A DNA stretch of 64,000 bases from Paraphysomonas bandaiensis (lineage: Eukaryota > Chrysophyceae). Below are positions 24,138-35,660 of the stretch, in pieces. The translations under genes and the position numbers were made by a program. The DNA lies in assembly GCA_965644295.1 (NCBI GenBank), contig CBFFRP010000066.1, positions 310,001 through 374,000 on the forward strand, in the 5' to 3' direction. The notes under the pieces are model-generated. The model ran no database searches, was not told the origin of the DNA, and saw only the letters and a list, made by a program, of their open reading frames with translations. The number at the start of each line of letters is the position of its first letter. Position 1 is the first letter of the stretch.

Positions 24138-24285
24138 CATACATACATACATACATACATACATACATACATACATACATACATACATACATTTTATACA
24201 TACATACATACATACATACATACATACATACATACATACATACATACATACATACATACATACATACATACATACATACATACAT
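24012..24285. repeat. (TACA)n array, right half
   Basis: Same unit and orientation as 20021-20495, starting with TA right after the pogo-like terminal repeat. A TTTTATACA interruption lies at 24192-24200. Confidence 0.95.
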
Positions 24286-24367
24286 CTTGCTTCCAGTGTA
24301 TAGTGTGTATAGTTGTCAGTTGTGGTCATGAGAAGTATAATATATCCAAACCAGTAACTTCTACATA

Positions 24368-25652
24368 ATGGACTCTCCAAAGACATCATCATTAGATCAC
24401 AATACAATCTCTGTGAGTGTATCTCCCCCTAAATATCATACGAACACTAGTGATGATAAGAGCCGTCAAGACGACACGAAACACACTTATAAAGACTCAT
24501 ATAAAGATGACAGATTAGATCACTGGTCGACTACTGAGAATGGTGCATTGATGGCTCGTGCAACTAGTTTTATATATAGGAAGATCATAGCGTCGGAGTT
24601 AGAGGGGGGATTGAAGGTATACATACGTATATATATATGTACATGTATATATAGAGTGGGAGTGGTAGCAGACACATACGTATAGATTATATGGAAAGAC
24701 TAAGAGCATATATATATAAAGTGTGTGTGATAGCAGATGTATATATGTATATATATAGAGATTGAGAGCTTATATGTAGAGAGCATATTATATTGTTATA
24801 TATGTCTCGAATAGTATATGGATGTATATTGTATCATTATGTATATATAGAGAGTATTGTATTGATACATGAGTGTGCTGTATTCTGCTCCAAATTATAT
24901 ATACTTTTATAAAAGTGTATTATTGTTTCTTTCTCGTTGGCTAATACTGAACCCACAGAACTTCTTCGAAGAGAACTGCCAAATATTTCTGAACTCGGAG
25001 GGGGTGTGTTGTGTGTTTTATTGCCAGGGTGTGTGTTATAGTTTGTTTACCAATACAGGAACAACAATTAGATTACATGCACTTATACAGAGATTATGAG
25101 AGGTGTGCTTTAAATGTCTTATGTTATGGTATTGTGGGTAAGAATTGTTTGTTACAGGCATATAGACAGATTCTTAGATGAGTTTGCTAAGCAAGAGGAA
25201 CTCACTGCAGTGGAAGTTTCGCACCGCTTGCAAGATGCAGTTCAGGGAAACAGGTACAACTTTGCGAGCTTACAGTGCACAAGTTGTAGTGTCGGTATAT
25301 ATGTGTTGTGTAACGTAGTTATCAGAGCTGCTGCGAAGAATTTGGAAATGTTACTCGCCGCTTCTGAATACTCGAAGGTGAGTGTTACTCCAAAAAGAGT
25401 TACTCCGTGATAACCGCCTGGTATTCAGTTTGTTTCAATGATGCGCCGTAAAGCTCGAGAGGTACTGTTATCATAATTGTTCATGTTAATTATGTAAGCT
25501 TTGTATACGTTTAGATACAAAAACAAAAAGATCAGGAAGCAGTCGCAGCAGCCAAGGTAACGACGACAAATAGGCGTGAGGAAGACTCACAAAAGCTATC
25601 TAACAAAAGCGATAAAGATGACGATAGTGAGGTGGAGACTGACTATAAATAG
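24368..25652 (+). CDS. BART-domain protein (ARL2-binding type), CFAP36/CCDC104-like
   Basis: Seven exons (24368-24616, 24959-25003, 25059-25102, 25158-25253, 25326-25377, 25429-25461, 25515-25652) with GT-AG junctions give 657 nt, 218 residues, fully in frame. After a polar N-terminus, residues about 66-140 contain FFEENCQIF, then QQLDYMHLYRDYE and FLDEFAKQEEL. This matches the BART fold consensus (Phe-x-x-x-x-Cys-x-x-Phe, then Tyr-x-x-x-His/Tyr, then a Leu-rich helix). The remainder is a charged, probably coiled tail ending in acidic residues. BART proteins bind ARL2/ARL3 GTPases, and CFAP36 acts at cilia; a flagellar role here is inferred. The N-terminal extension is longer than usual. Intron 1 contains TATA-rich microsatellite DNA. 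Confidence 0.65.
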
Positions 25653-27047
25653 TGATATATCCTTCTTTATAGGAGTCGACCAGAATGATTATTCTATGTC
25701 AATAGATTGTGCGATATGCAGCTAATAGTACTGCTATATCATGTGTGTAAGAAATAGGAATTACTGAAGTGTAAGGGAGTTGATTTGTGACGCTGTGAAT
25801 AGAATTTTCAGCTTAATTAATACACAGACTTCCCCAATCGCGATTGTCACGTACTACTATTTTGACATTGTCTCTTGAAACGTTTGAAAGTGTTCCATTA
25901 TTCGTCCGCTTATAATTTGATAATGCACTTTACTACTGTATAAGGTCCACATTAGCGAATTAATTAGTTTTAGTCACTTTATATGTCATGTGTTTAGAAT
26001 CTATGTGTTGCTTACCTATATACCTTTGTTCTTTTAAATTGTAGAATGTGGTAGCCAACGTTGCATCACTCCAATAGTTAGTCAAATTGTTTTGCTCCAT
26101 TACTTCTAAGTCTTACACGCTTATAGCTAAAAGTCAGACATTCACTACGTCGCATTACTACCACATAGGGTGCGTCCATACGTCAAGCTATGTTTGTCAA
26201 CCAACAGAAGGGGACAAATTTGGTGGTGTTATGCTGACCCAAAATAATTCAGATAAAGCAGTCTTATATTTAGACATCAAACACACACTTCTGTGCTGCA
26301 CTTCGGTATGGTGTTACTAGTACCATTTCATAATTAAGGTTTTCGAGTTGCCACTATGAAAAATACAATTGACATCCTGACCAATGTGAATGGAAACATT
26401 AACTATAGAGTTGAGAATGTGTAGTGATGATTAGTGAACATGCATAAGTGAATGTACAGATATATATGTATGCATATATAAATGTACTGCTGTATGTATG
26501 TGCGTGCAGTATGAGTACTTGTAATAGAAGGCAATGATCTCTACTTTACATAAGCATATATATCATCACCTGAGCTCTACCAGATTATGCATCTATGTGC
26601 CAGTGATAACTAATGAATTGGCTGATATTCTTGAGTCCTGTGAGGTTAGATGTGGATTCATGTAGCCGCTTTAATTACAATGGGTGATAGAGGAAGGTTG
26701 GATTGATAATTTGTGCTGTTTGTGCCTATTTTTAGTCCTTTTCCACGTGAATTTGATGGTTTTTAAGGCATTTCATCAATATTTCGAGAAAAAGTACCTT
26801 TTATACATAAAAATGTGTTTTTAACCATTAATTTTATCCCTATTTTTATGTATATATTCTGTGTCACATGCACTTGTGGTTGTGGAATTGTATGACTTCC
26901 CAGTGCACACACACATATGTATATACATACATATATACACATACATACATATACATGCATACATATATATATGCATATATCTCATATGATAACAACATAC
27001 ACAGTAACTCACAGTAATCCTATCCTTTCACCCCTTATACTACATTA
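25653..27047. other. Intergenic, AT-rich, no supported gene
   Basis: Contains a 77-residue chance frame at 26087 and CATA/TATG microsatellite runs at 26460-26520 and 26910-26985. Both neighbouring genes lie on the plus strand, so this should include the promoter of the dihydrouridine synthase gene. No distinctive element was recognised. Confidence 0.5.
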
Positions 27048-29045
27048 ATGACTGACACTCCTGTTGCACAAGTTGGTGATATCATTAAAATCAAATGGGA
27101 TACACCATCAAATACATCAGAAATATTTACAACAACCGTTAAACAAGTACGTCAAACATCAAATACAAAACACGGCAGTTCATTCTTGTATTATTTACAA
27201 TTTCATTCAAATGAAGTACGTAAAACACGTTTATTAAATCGTCAATTTGAAGTAATATCATCAACTTCAATAAATTCAATTTATATGAAAAAAAGAAAAC
27301 GATGTGATACAAGAACATGCCTACCATCTCATAAGTATATATTAGCGCCTATGGTAGGTGGATCAGAATTAGCATTTCGTATGATATGTAGAAAATACGG
27401 TACACAATTAGCGTATACACCCATGATAAATTCCGAGAAATTTGCCATTGATTCTTTATATAGACAAACAGAGTTTCAGTCTACTGAGAAGGATCGTCCA
27501 TTAGTAGCCCATTTCTGTGGGAATAATCCGGATATTATGCTAAAAGCTGCATTATATATACAAAATCAATGTGATGCAATTGATATTAATCTTGGTTGCC
27601 CACAACGTATTGCACATTCTGGTCATTTTGGATCTTATTTACTTGATGAAGAAGATCGGCCATTAGTGTTGCAAATAGTTCATACATTAGCAAGTAATTT
27701 GGAAATACCTGTATTCGTTAAAATACGGCTCTTGGATACAGTGGAAGATACGTTACGATTATGTAAACAATTAGCAACGGCTGGTGCATCTTTAATTGCA
27801 ATTCACGCAAGACATCGAGTTAATCTAGTGGGGCGAACTGGTGCAGGTGCACGAGATGGGCCCGCTCTCTTAGATCAGGTATAGTTATGTTCACCTTATG
27901 TTATTACTTGCTTGTATTTGTTATGTTTTTAGTTGCTTATATTTGTGATTATAATGTTCTAAGTTGGTTATATTTGTTATGTTATTACTTGCTTGTATAT
28001 GCTATGCTATTAGTTGCTTATATTTGTTATTTAGTATGTTATAAATTGAATATATTTGTTACGTTATTACTTGATCATATTTGTTATGCTAGTAGTTGCT
28101 TATATTTGTTATTTAGTATGTTATAAATTGATTATATTTGTTACGTTATTACTTGATCATATTTGTTATGCTAGTAGTTGATTGTATTTGTTAAGTTATG
28201 AGTTGCTTATATTTCATATTTGTTTATTATAAATTGATTATATCTGTTATCACTGTTACTAATAGTAGTGCTACTCTTCGGTATTTAATTTCGATCCGTT
28301 GCAGGTGAAGTACATAAAAGAGAATATTGGCTTTTCTATTCCTATAATATCTAACGGAAACATCATCACTCTCGAAGATGCAGAGAGAAATTTGGAGTAC
28401 ACCGGAGCTGATGGCGTTATGAGCGCGGAAGGTATCCTCGACAACCCAGCACTATATTTCAATCCCACGGATGGGCAGTCACCACCCTCGAAGCTTGCAC
28501 TTGCGCTGGAGTACATGGACATGGTGGATAAGTATGGCCCCGTGAAAATGAAGTCGGTAATATTTCACATCCGTCGCATTTGCAAGCAAGATTTCGAGAA
28601 GTATCAGTTGTTAGAGGACTGCTTAGCCTGCACAGATACCGAAAGTGTTAGGGCGGTCGTACAACAGGCGATGGACTATTCCACAGGGAAAACGGAATTT
28701 GTGTTCGACCCTTATAAATTGAAGCGAGCGAAGGAGGCTGCTGCCCGTAAGAAAGCTGAAGAAGGGAAGCGAAAAGCGTTTGAAGATCGAATGATCCGCA
28801 AAGCTAAACGTGAGGGAAAGTCAGATCTCATGTACTACCTAAATGAAGGCGCGGAGAATCCTACGTCAGAAGAGCTAGACGAATTGAAGAAAATGTCTAA
28901 AGATGAAGCTTTTCAAATATGGAAGAAGAAACATTCTCAGCATTGTTTTGCCTTTCACTTCGAGGAAGGCGGGTGTCCTCGTGATAGGAAGTGTGCTTTT
29001 TTGCATGCAGATGCTAGAATTAGTGAAGCTGTTCTCTTCGGATAA
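27048..29045 (+). CDS. tRNA-dihydrouridine synthase with N-terminal Tudor/PWWP-like region and C-terminal CCCH zinc finger
   Basis: Exons 27048-27878 and 28305-29045 are joined by a GT-AG intron (524 codons, 523 residues). DUS enzymes reduce uridine in tRNA using FMN and NADPH. The TIM-barrel begins near residue 96 with Leu-Ala-Pro-Met-Val. NLGCPQRIA (about 182-190) carries the catalytic Cys and is characteristic of the DUS1-type group. IHARHR and SNGNI, with GADGVM, are the expected FMN-site strands. A Lys/Glu-rich helical linker follows the barrel, and the C-terminus has a Cys-x9-Cys-x5-Cys-x3-His finger. Residues 8-70 look like a small beta-barrel reader module (Tudor/PWWP-like, by eye), unusual for this family. 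Codon use is AT-richer in exon 1 than in exon 2. Confidence 0.88.
27885..28265. repeat. Degenerate minisatellite filling the DUS intron
   Basis: Units resembling TTATATTTGTTATG and TTATTACTTG recur about every 30-55 bp, and one segment of about 90 bp around 28015-28100 is repeated almost exactly at 28095-28180. It is entirely intronic. Confidence 0.75.
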
Positions 29046-30326
29046 TGGGAGTAAAAACTATGTAATTAATTTTTAGTATACACAATATATATTTTTCGTG
29101 CGCAACTATTTTCTAGTTCTGATTTGGTGAGATTGACTTGTGGGTATATGATAAAAAATCGATATACTCTCACCACTACCAATTACCTATCAACAGTATG
29201 ATATATTAGGTAGGCACGATCTTATACAGTTAATAAAATTCTGCTCACCAGGGCCTGCTGGTAGCCGTTAGTGACCCATTAATGGATGTCCAGTTCCATT
29301 AATAAAATATTTCGGCAATTGTAATGGCCATTAGTTACCATTAATGGTTGCGTCAATATGACTGACTAGATAATATCGCTCAGAACTCAGAACAGATAGT
29401 GTGGTGCCACCATAATGACTAATTATAGGTTACAGGTTAAACTCTCCTGAAATATTCTTGAAGTTGTTTCGAAGTCCTAGATATGAAGATAGTTCGCTTG
29501 TACTGGCCTCATTTTGATCTTCTACAGCAGACGATGGATGGAAGACGACTTGGAATGTTTGATGATCTGCTTTCAAAAGTTACCTCATCTTTGTGGTTTC
29601 TCTATTATAGTATAATGTGTAAAAGAAATCATATACATACATATAACAGTCGGGTATAATATATAATGTTGTCTCTAAATAGCGTATTCTCCAAAGGCTA
29701 TAATTCAAAACCTTGGAAATACTGCTTACCATAAAGCAAAACTCAACAGAGCATTCGTATTCGAACAGCTGTGAGAACTAGCCTATAGCCTACTATTTAG
29801 CAAGCTAAGGAGGCTTGCATTCACAAAGTCGATCAAATCAGAAATCAGGGTGTTTATTGTATCTCATTAGAACAGAACGACTTCTACATAGGTAAAATAG
29901 AAGTGTCACTCAATACAGCTAATAATTGTATGAACTAGAGCGACAATTTAAGAAGAATAAATACACACCATTGCATATGTATCGATTGTTATTAAAGTTA
30001 TGTGTTATCACCCGCAGCGCTTACTATTGCTGTGATTGAATCTGTAAAACTTCTCGACAAGACGATGCAATGCAACCATTTCCCCAGACCAATGTGTTGC
30101 ACGATTGTTTCACTAATCCCTGAGTATATCGCAATAAATAGCATGAAACTAGACTGATCATAAGCGAGTTTGACCATCATTTTCATATCATAGATCATTG
30201 TGTGAGATTCTGTGCGCATATTATAGTATCATAAGTGTGTTCATTTTGTGACAGCAAACCACTGCTGACTGAAAAAAACAACCAGGTGCAGTTTCATGTC
30301 ACGGAATAACCATCTCGAGTGGACAA
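29046..30326. other. Intergenic between convergent DUS and cyclin genes
   Basis: AT-rich, with several CATTAATGG-type short palindromic words at 29275-29350. A 73-residue minus-strand frame at 30219-29998 has no recognisable feature. No promoters are expected because both genes point inward. Confidence 0.5.
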
Positions 30327-32189
30327 CTATGCCGTTGTGGGGTATAAGACGGTAGAGCAAAACATGGGGACGAATCCATTAGGGTGTTGAGAATTCAGGC
30401 CCGATTGGCCAACAACTGATTTTGGGCTGTTGTTGGTGGGATACGGAGCATGACTACCGGCCCCATGCATCTTCAGATGTTGCATTCCCTGCGGCTGGCG
30501 GGCATATGCCGAGCGGAAATCCTCGTTCGAAGGGGTAAAAGGAGGCGCTGGGAACATGTCCACGACAGACGTCGGGGTTGAGGTTGAAGACAGGGCCTGC
30601 TGGCACTGGTAGTATGGAGTTGGAGTAAAGTACCCGTTGGGATAGTACGCACTAACTGGCGGTTGCTGAGGGGAAGGGCCTTGAGACGGACCGTAATTCA
30701 CTCCCGCTGTAGGCCACTGAGACGAAATGGAACCATTGCTCAATGGAACAGAAACTGGAGGACCGTCCATACTCGACTGCTGCTGCCCAGAGTGGTAGCC
30801 AGTATACGCATGAGGAGATGGGTAAGACATGTCAGGGTAAGACGAAAAATAAGATGATGAGGAAAAAGAATTGTGGGATACAGCCTGTTGTTGACATACA
30901 GGCGCAAAGCATCCTGGAGATCTCGCGGAAGGAGGGCAGTTCACTGCACGCCCAATAGAGTCACAAATTGGCTGCATTGGGAAGGAGGAGTTAGTGGAGA
31001 GGGACGGAGAGCTCATGCCAGCTGTAGACATGGAGTGCACTGGTGAGAGACCAGATGGCCTAGACGCAAGAGACGGGGGGGGAGGCACCGACATGAAACT
31101 ATGCAGTTCGTGCTGATACTTCGCAAATGTTTCAGTTGATACAAACAAGTTGTAGTTGACCTGGTACACATGTCGCAAGTTAACACACTATGTATGATAT
31201 AGTCGAGACACTCACCAGAGTAAGAAACTCTAGCTCCAATGCATTCATTTCGTGTGTTGAAACCCCACCTAACTTTGCGTAATAGGCATTCTTGTAGAAC
31301 TCATCATCAAACACTTTCGTGGAGAGAAGCACGCTTGTAATTAGTATACGATGTACATTAAGAGAAGTCAAGACAACGTTCCGTATCTCAATCAACCGAT
31401 CAATGTAGATGAGTGCAACTATGAAGCAGTTCGGGCTGCATTTCGCATGTTTATTTATCCTGCGAAAACTGTTACAATATACTCCAAAGAATCTATTTGA
31501 CAATTTAAGACCATATTTTACAACTAAGGAATACACATTTCAACCATACAGAACACATTCACCAACAACCGTACAGACATACAAACAACCACACACACAG
31601 CCGAATAGAAAGTCAACCCACACAGAGAACACACATACGAACAGATATATAGTCACATATACACATATGTACTCACTATCCAGTAAACAGTGAGATAATC
31701 CACCAGAGAGACATAGGCATGTATAGGGTTCACTAACAATCATACACATATACAAGCAGCTACACATAGACATATAGATATACCCGGAAAAGACATATAC
31801 AGAGATACATAGACACATACATATCCATACAGAGGGGCATACATACATACATACATACATACATACATACATACAGGGGGCTCACCTCTCAAGGTATCCT
31901 AAGATAGATATACCCAGAGAAGACATATACAGAGATACATAGACATCCATAGACATACATATCCATCCATTCATTCATATATACATACACAGACGCAGCT
32001 ATGGACTCACCTCTCAAGGTATCCTAAGATAGATATACCCGGAGCATAAGAAGACTGAAATTTTGTCACATGCTGACGCGTATTGGATTGCTGATTCACT
32101 TCAATCAACTGAGTTAATACTCTACTCAATACATGAATGATAACAGCTGAATCCTCGAACTGACTCCCACAAAAGTTAGCCATCTCCAT
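30327..32189 (-). CDS. PHO80-type (U/P-type) cyclin with long Pro/Ser-rich tail
   Basis: Minus-strand exons 32189-32011, 31459-31216 and 31160-30327 (GT-AG) give 418 residues. The cyclin box covers about residues 1-150. It has [17 protein letters not shown] before intron 1, then [16 protein letters not shown], then [20 protein letters not shown] and YYAKLGGV, the classic PHO80-family order. Such cyclins activate PHO85/CDK5-like kinases. The 250-residue C-terminal part is rich in Pro, Ser, Tyr and Gln and probably disordered. The ATG at 32189 was chosen over the in-frame GTG at 32201; the second ATG (32183) is equally possible. Intron 1 contains duplicated copies of the exon 1 donor region. 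Confidence 0.9.
31770..32045. repeat. Tandem duplication spanning the cyclin exon 1 splice donor
   Basis: The block CTCACCTCTCAAGGTATCC followed by AAGATAGATATACCC occurs at about 32005-32042 (the real donor) and again at 31880-31914. A shorter third copy begins at 31775 (AGATATACCCGGAAAAGAC). A TACA run (31846-31874) lies between copies. Confidence 0.8.
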
Positions 32190-33950
32190 AGAGACTAGCA
32201 CTGTCTTGTAACCAATGAATGGCTACTGACAAGATGCTTGGCTTAAGCACTATACCACCTAAATACCACCACGAAGCAAATTACTTCTTCCTACCACAAA
32301 ACACTCTCGTGTAATGTATGTATACTACTCTATTAAATTCTAATCTAATCCTATCACTCTATATATATATATACGTATGTATGTATATGAACACAGAGAT
32401 ATAGAAAGAGACGTATATAGAATTCCAATAAAATTAACCATTTATTTTTTCCCTCTTGCGGTCACTTTTTCTTCGAAACGAATCAAGTTCGAACATATCT
32501 TAAAGAGATATTTAAGATTTCAGTTTATAGTTTATGGTTTGGGTATAGAAATGTACGTACATATAAAAAAAATATCTATCATTTGGTCACTTCCCTCCAA
32601 ACAAATCAATTTTTAAATGTGGAATGTATCTTCAGAGGTTTTTCATAGTTTCAGTTTTGAGTTTTTGGTGGCAGACGTTTTCAGCTAGATATCTCCAGAT
32701 TTCGGAGTATTTATGAAAATATAGGTGTTTTATAGTGCATATCCATAGACTGTGCCTATTTTTATCCATACTCAGCAGTTGCTTGATGTACAGCAGCCAG
32801 TAAAGCACTGAGACATAGATACCAAGATACGAATTAACAATCTTCTGTCACAGAGTTGTCATCAGACATTAAAAAACTGGAGCTTGAATATCTGAGAGGT
32901 CCATATGATCAATCCAATCTCCTCATGTGGACCTCTCAGTATCTGACCCATGCAACACAGCATGCATTGCTTGTACATTGATAATATCTTGTAGTTCCGG
33001 TCAGTGCTGTTTGCAGTTTGATGTGATATACCATTCAGACAAGACAGTTACAGATTTTTGTAGAGTGGTTATACCATTTGCTTGTTTGTTGGGCACTGAG
33101 TACAACATTTTATTTCCCATGTGAATTCTATCAGCTATTGGCAAAAGGTCGCAAATTATATAAGCAACGTAGAACTGTATCAAACATTCATTTTAAGTCT
33201 ACTACTGGAAAGCGGGAGAGATTGTGGAAATTGACGGGTTTAGGAACATAAATTCGTATCTAGTTCCATCATAATGAATTTCAAGTTAACAGCATACTTA
33301 TTCTATTGAATTGATCCTGCGTCCTACAATACTTTCTACTTAGAATATACACAATGGAAAGACAAAACTCTTAGGTGCGCATACGATGGCTCTAGTTCCA
33401 AAGCTATTCATATGATGCAATCGTACATTCTTCTCTTTCATACATAGAAAAAATAACATTTTTTGATAGAATTACTTGCTTTCACAGCTACTTAATACAA
33501 TGATAATTATGTGCCTAGATATCTTCATTCAACAACTTAGATCAAGATGTAAATTGCAAGCAGTGTTACCATTTTCTATGATCAAAATAGTGCAAAAAGG
33601 GAAGTTTAACGCGGAAAAATAGCATCAACCTGGGAAGTATTCTACATTATACACCTTCCAACAACCAAGGCTAAATAATATGAATAGTGAAGTACATCAC
33701 CTATATCTTATAATTAATAAACAGTGTAAATGTGGAAAAAGCGAAAATAGTAATTTGAGTAGCAACGTACTCAAAGCTGAAGTGTCATGAATCAGATGAA
33801 TCAGATGCGAAGCAGGTATTCTTTTATGAGTTTACAAAAGAAGAATGAATATAAAATACATTCAAATCTTCATGTCTCTTCATACTGGTGTTTCCTACTC
33901 TACACTCTACACTAATGAATGTAGTGCATGCCAGAGACTCATTTGGATTA
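32190..33950. other. Intergenic upstream of the cyclin gene
   Basis: No supported gene in about 1.7 kb. A TATATATATATACGTATG run at 32358-32380 could serve as a TATA region for either side. Several AT-rich blocks occur (32430-32720, 33440-33480). Confidence 0.5.
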
Positions 33951-35099
33951 TCAGGACATGCACGATACAAAGTTTTGCTTGGCTTGTGTCGCATGCATTC
34001 TCAGAGTACTATCTCTCATTGCGTCAACACTCTCCATCCACTTCGTAGCAAGAGACTTCTCTACTGCCTCTAATACTTTTCTTGCACCTGCGGTAGTAGA
34101 AAGATTGCATAAGACACGAGCACACGCCTGCCTGAACTCCGAAGACCAGGTTGGGCCGTCAGTAGCGAGGCAAAACATAATTCTCAAAAACTTCGGGGAG
34201 GCTATTAAATACCCTTGACAGACAGGTGAAGCAGACAAATTGGCGATTGCAGATACCGCCAGATGGGCATTAAAGTCTATTTCGGTATGATCATAAAGTT
34301 GTGCTATTGCAACTAGTGTACTCAGACATCCAGTTGAGACGACGGGTCCATGCATGTAAACGTCTTGAGAGGCATTAAGCAAAATTTTTAGGCCTTCACA
34401 CTGTACTTCCTTTGTAGGACATAAGAGCATCCCTTGCCGAACCGCCCGCAGTGCAGTCTCCATTTCAGTTTCACTTTGGTCCTCGTCGAAGCCTGCGGTG
34501 TTGGGGAGTGGTGAGGGACTCATTGAGCTATATACAGCTGATGATGGCGAAGTACACCGACTACCGTCATTTTCTAGACATGCTTGTATAGTTTGGAAAA
34601 CAGATAGAAACAAGACGTAGTCTCCGCATAAACATCTCCCTTCAACCAAGAACTGCGACTCTACCTCTACTCGATATATACAAATCGCTATAGAACACGA
34701 CATTTCTTCACGATAAACACTGGCATCCCACTAAAACATTAAATTAACCAAACAATTATCAAAATGTAACGTACTTACTCTGCAATAATCTTTCGAGAAA
34801 GTGTACGAGCAACGATTGACAACTTCCAACTGATAGTCTATTTGAAAGATCAGATTAGGCAATGAAGCGCAACACTCAAAACGAGTCAACTCCAAAACTT
34901 GTGGTATGGGTGGTACTTTAATAACAGTCTCTTCAACTGGGTCTGGACTGATGGTTGAGGATAGTAATGTGTCCGTGTCTTTGGAGGTGTTATTATCTGC
35001 AACGGACGGAGACCAAGCCCTCACCTGGTGAATATTGACACTAGCAGACATGGATCTGTAGAGAGTATCAATATCACTAAAAGAATGTGATTGATTCAT
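33951..35099 (-). CDS. ARM-like helical repeat protein, 366 residues, function unknown
   Basis: Exons 35099-34779 and 34730-33951 join at a GT-AG intron of 48 bp. The N-terminal 110 residues are polar and Pro-rich. The middle is Ser-rich. The C-terminal 170 residues contain helix pairs such as HLAVSAIANLSASP and ACARVLCNLSTTAGARKV, which resemble degenerate armadillo repeats. No kinase or membrane segment is visible. It could be a small adaptor. It is not obviously derived from the giant ARM gene 4 kb away, because the repeat sequences differ strongly. Confidence 0.7.
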
Positions 35100-35216
35100 T
35101 GTATAATATTCCCTTCAATATGCAGTTTAGATGCAATTGTTATGATGTAATCTCTTAATACCATATTTAACCAGCTGTGTCCATAGTCTGCTCCATAGAG
35201 TACACTAGCGTATTCC

Positions 35217-35440
35217 TGGAACTTTCTCGCATGTCACAAGAAAACATTGTTTCGGTCCGTACGTATCGACCACATCGCAATATCAGTACGTATGTATTGC
35301 TCGACTACAGCAGGCTGTATTACAGGAACTTTCCCACAGCACCATTGTTCCAGTCCGTATGTATGGATCACACTGTAGACCACAAGCTGGAACTTTCCTA
35401 ACACCACCGGTCGGTACGTATCCATCAGACCGGTCGGGAC
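35217..35440. repeat. Degenerate tandem repeat with GGAACTTTC and TACGTATC words
   Basis: GGAACTTTC occurs three times (about 35218, 35324, 35389), each followed within 60 bp by a GGTCCGTACGTATCGA-like word. Spacing shrinks from about 106 to 65 bp. It lies between divergently transcribed genes (ARM-like and kinase), so it could hold regulatory sites. Confidence 0.55.
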
Positions 35441-35566
35441 ATCCTGTATCAGGACATTTCTAGGAAATATGAGCTATGAACGGGGAGAAAATTCTAAGCG
35501 GTTGCTATATAAATCTCCGCATATTATCATATTCATATACCATTGCAATATATCGACACACTTGCA

Positions 35567-35590
35567 AGCTGAATATATATATATAAGTAT
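35567..35590 (+). promoter_or_regulatory. TATA-rich element upstream of the kinase gene
   Basis: GAATATATATATATAAG lies about 75-95 bp before the ATG at 35661. Position and composition fit a TATA box. Evidence is only positional. Confidence 0.35.
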
Positions 35591-35660
35591 ATCTCCTTTG
35601 CAAGTATAATGATGAATTAACATCTATAGGATTACAATAGATATATTACGATTGAAAGCA

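Noticed and set aside
20021-24285. CRISPR-like array suggested by the dense short repeats
   Set aside because: The repeats are pure tetranucleotides without spacers, in a eukaryotic genome with introns.
26087-26320. 77-residue plus-strand frame
   Set aside because: No domain, no splice partner, and AT-rich composition like the surrounding intergenic DNA.
30663-30958. Plus-strand frames rich in Arg within the cyclin gene
   Set aside because: They are antisense to the Pro/Ser/Gln-rich cyclin tail, whose reverse complement reads as Arg-rich.
33951-35099. Derivation of the small ARM-like protein from the giant ARM gene
   Set aside because: The helix pairs are far more degenerate and share no long matching stretch with any unit of the giant protein.
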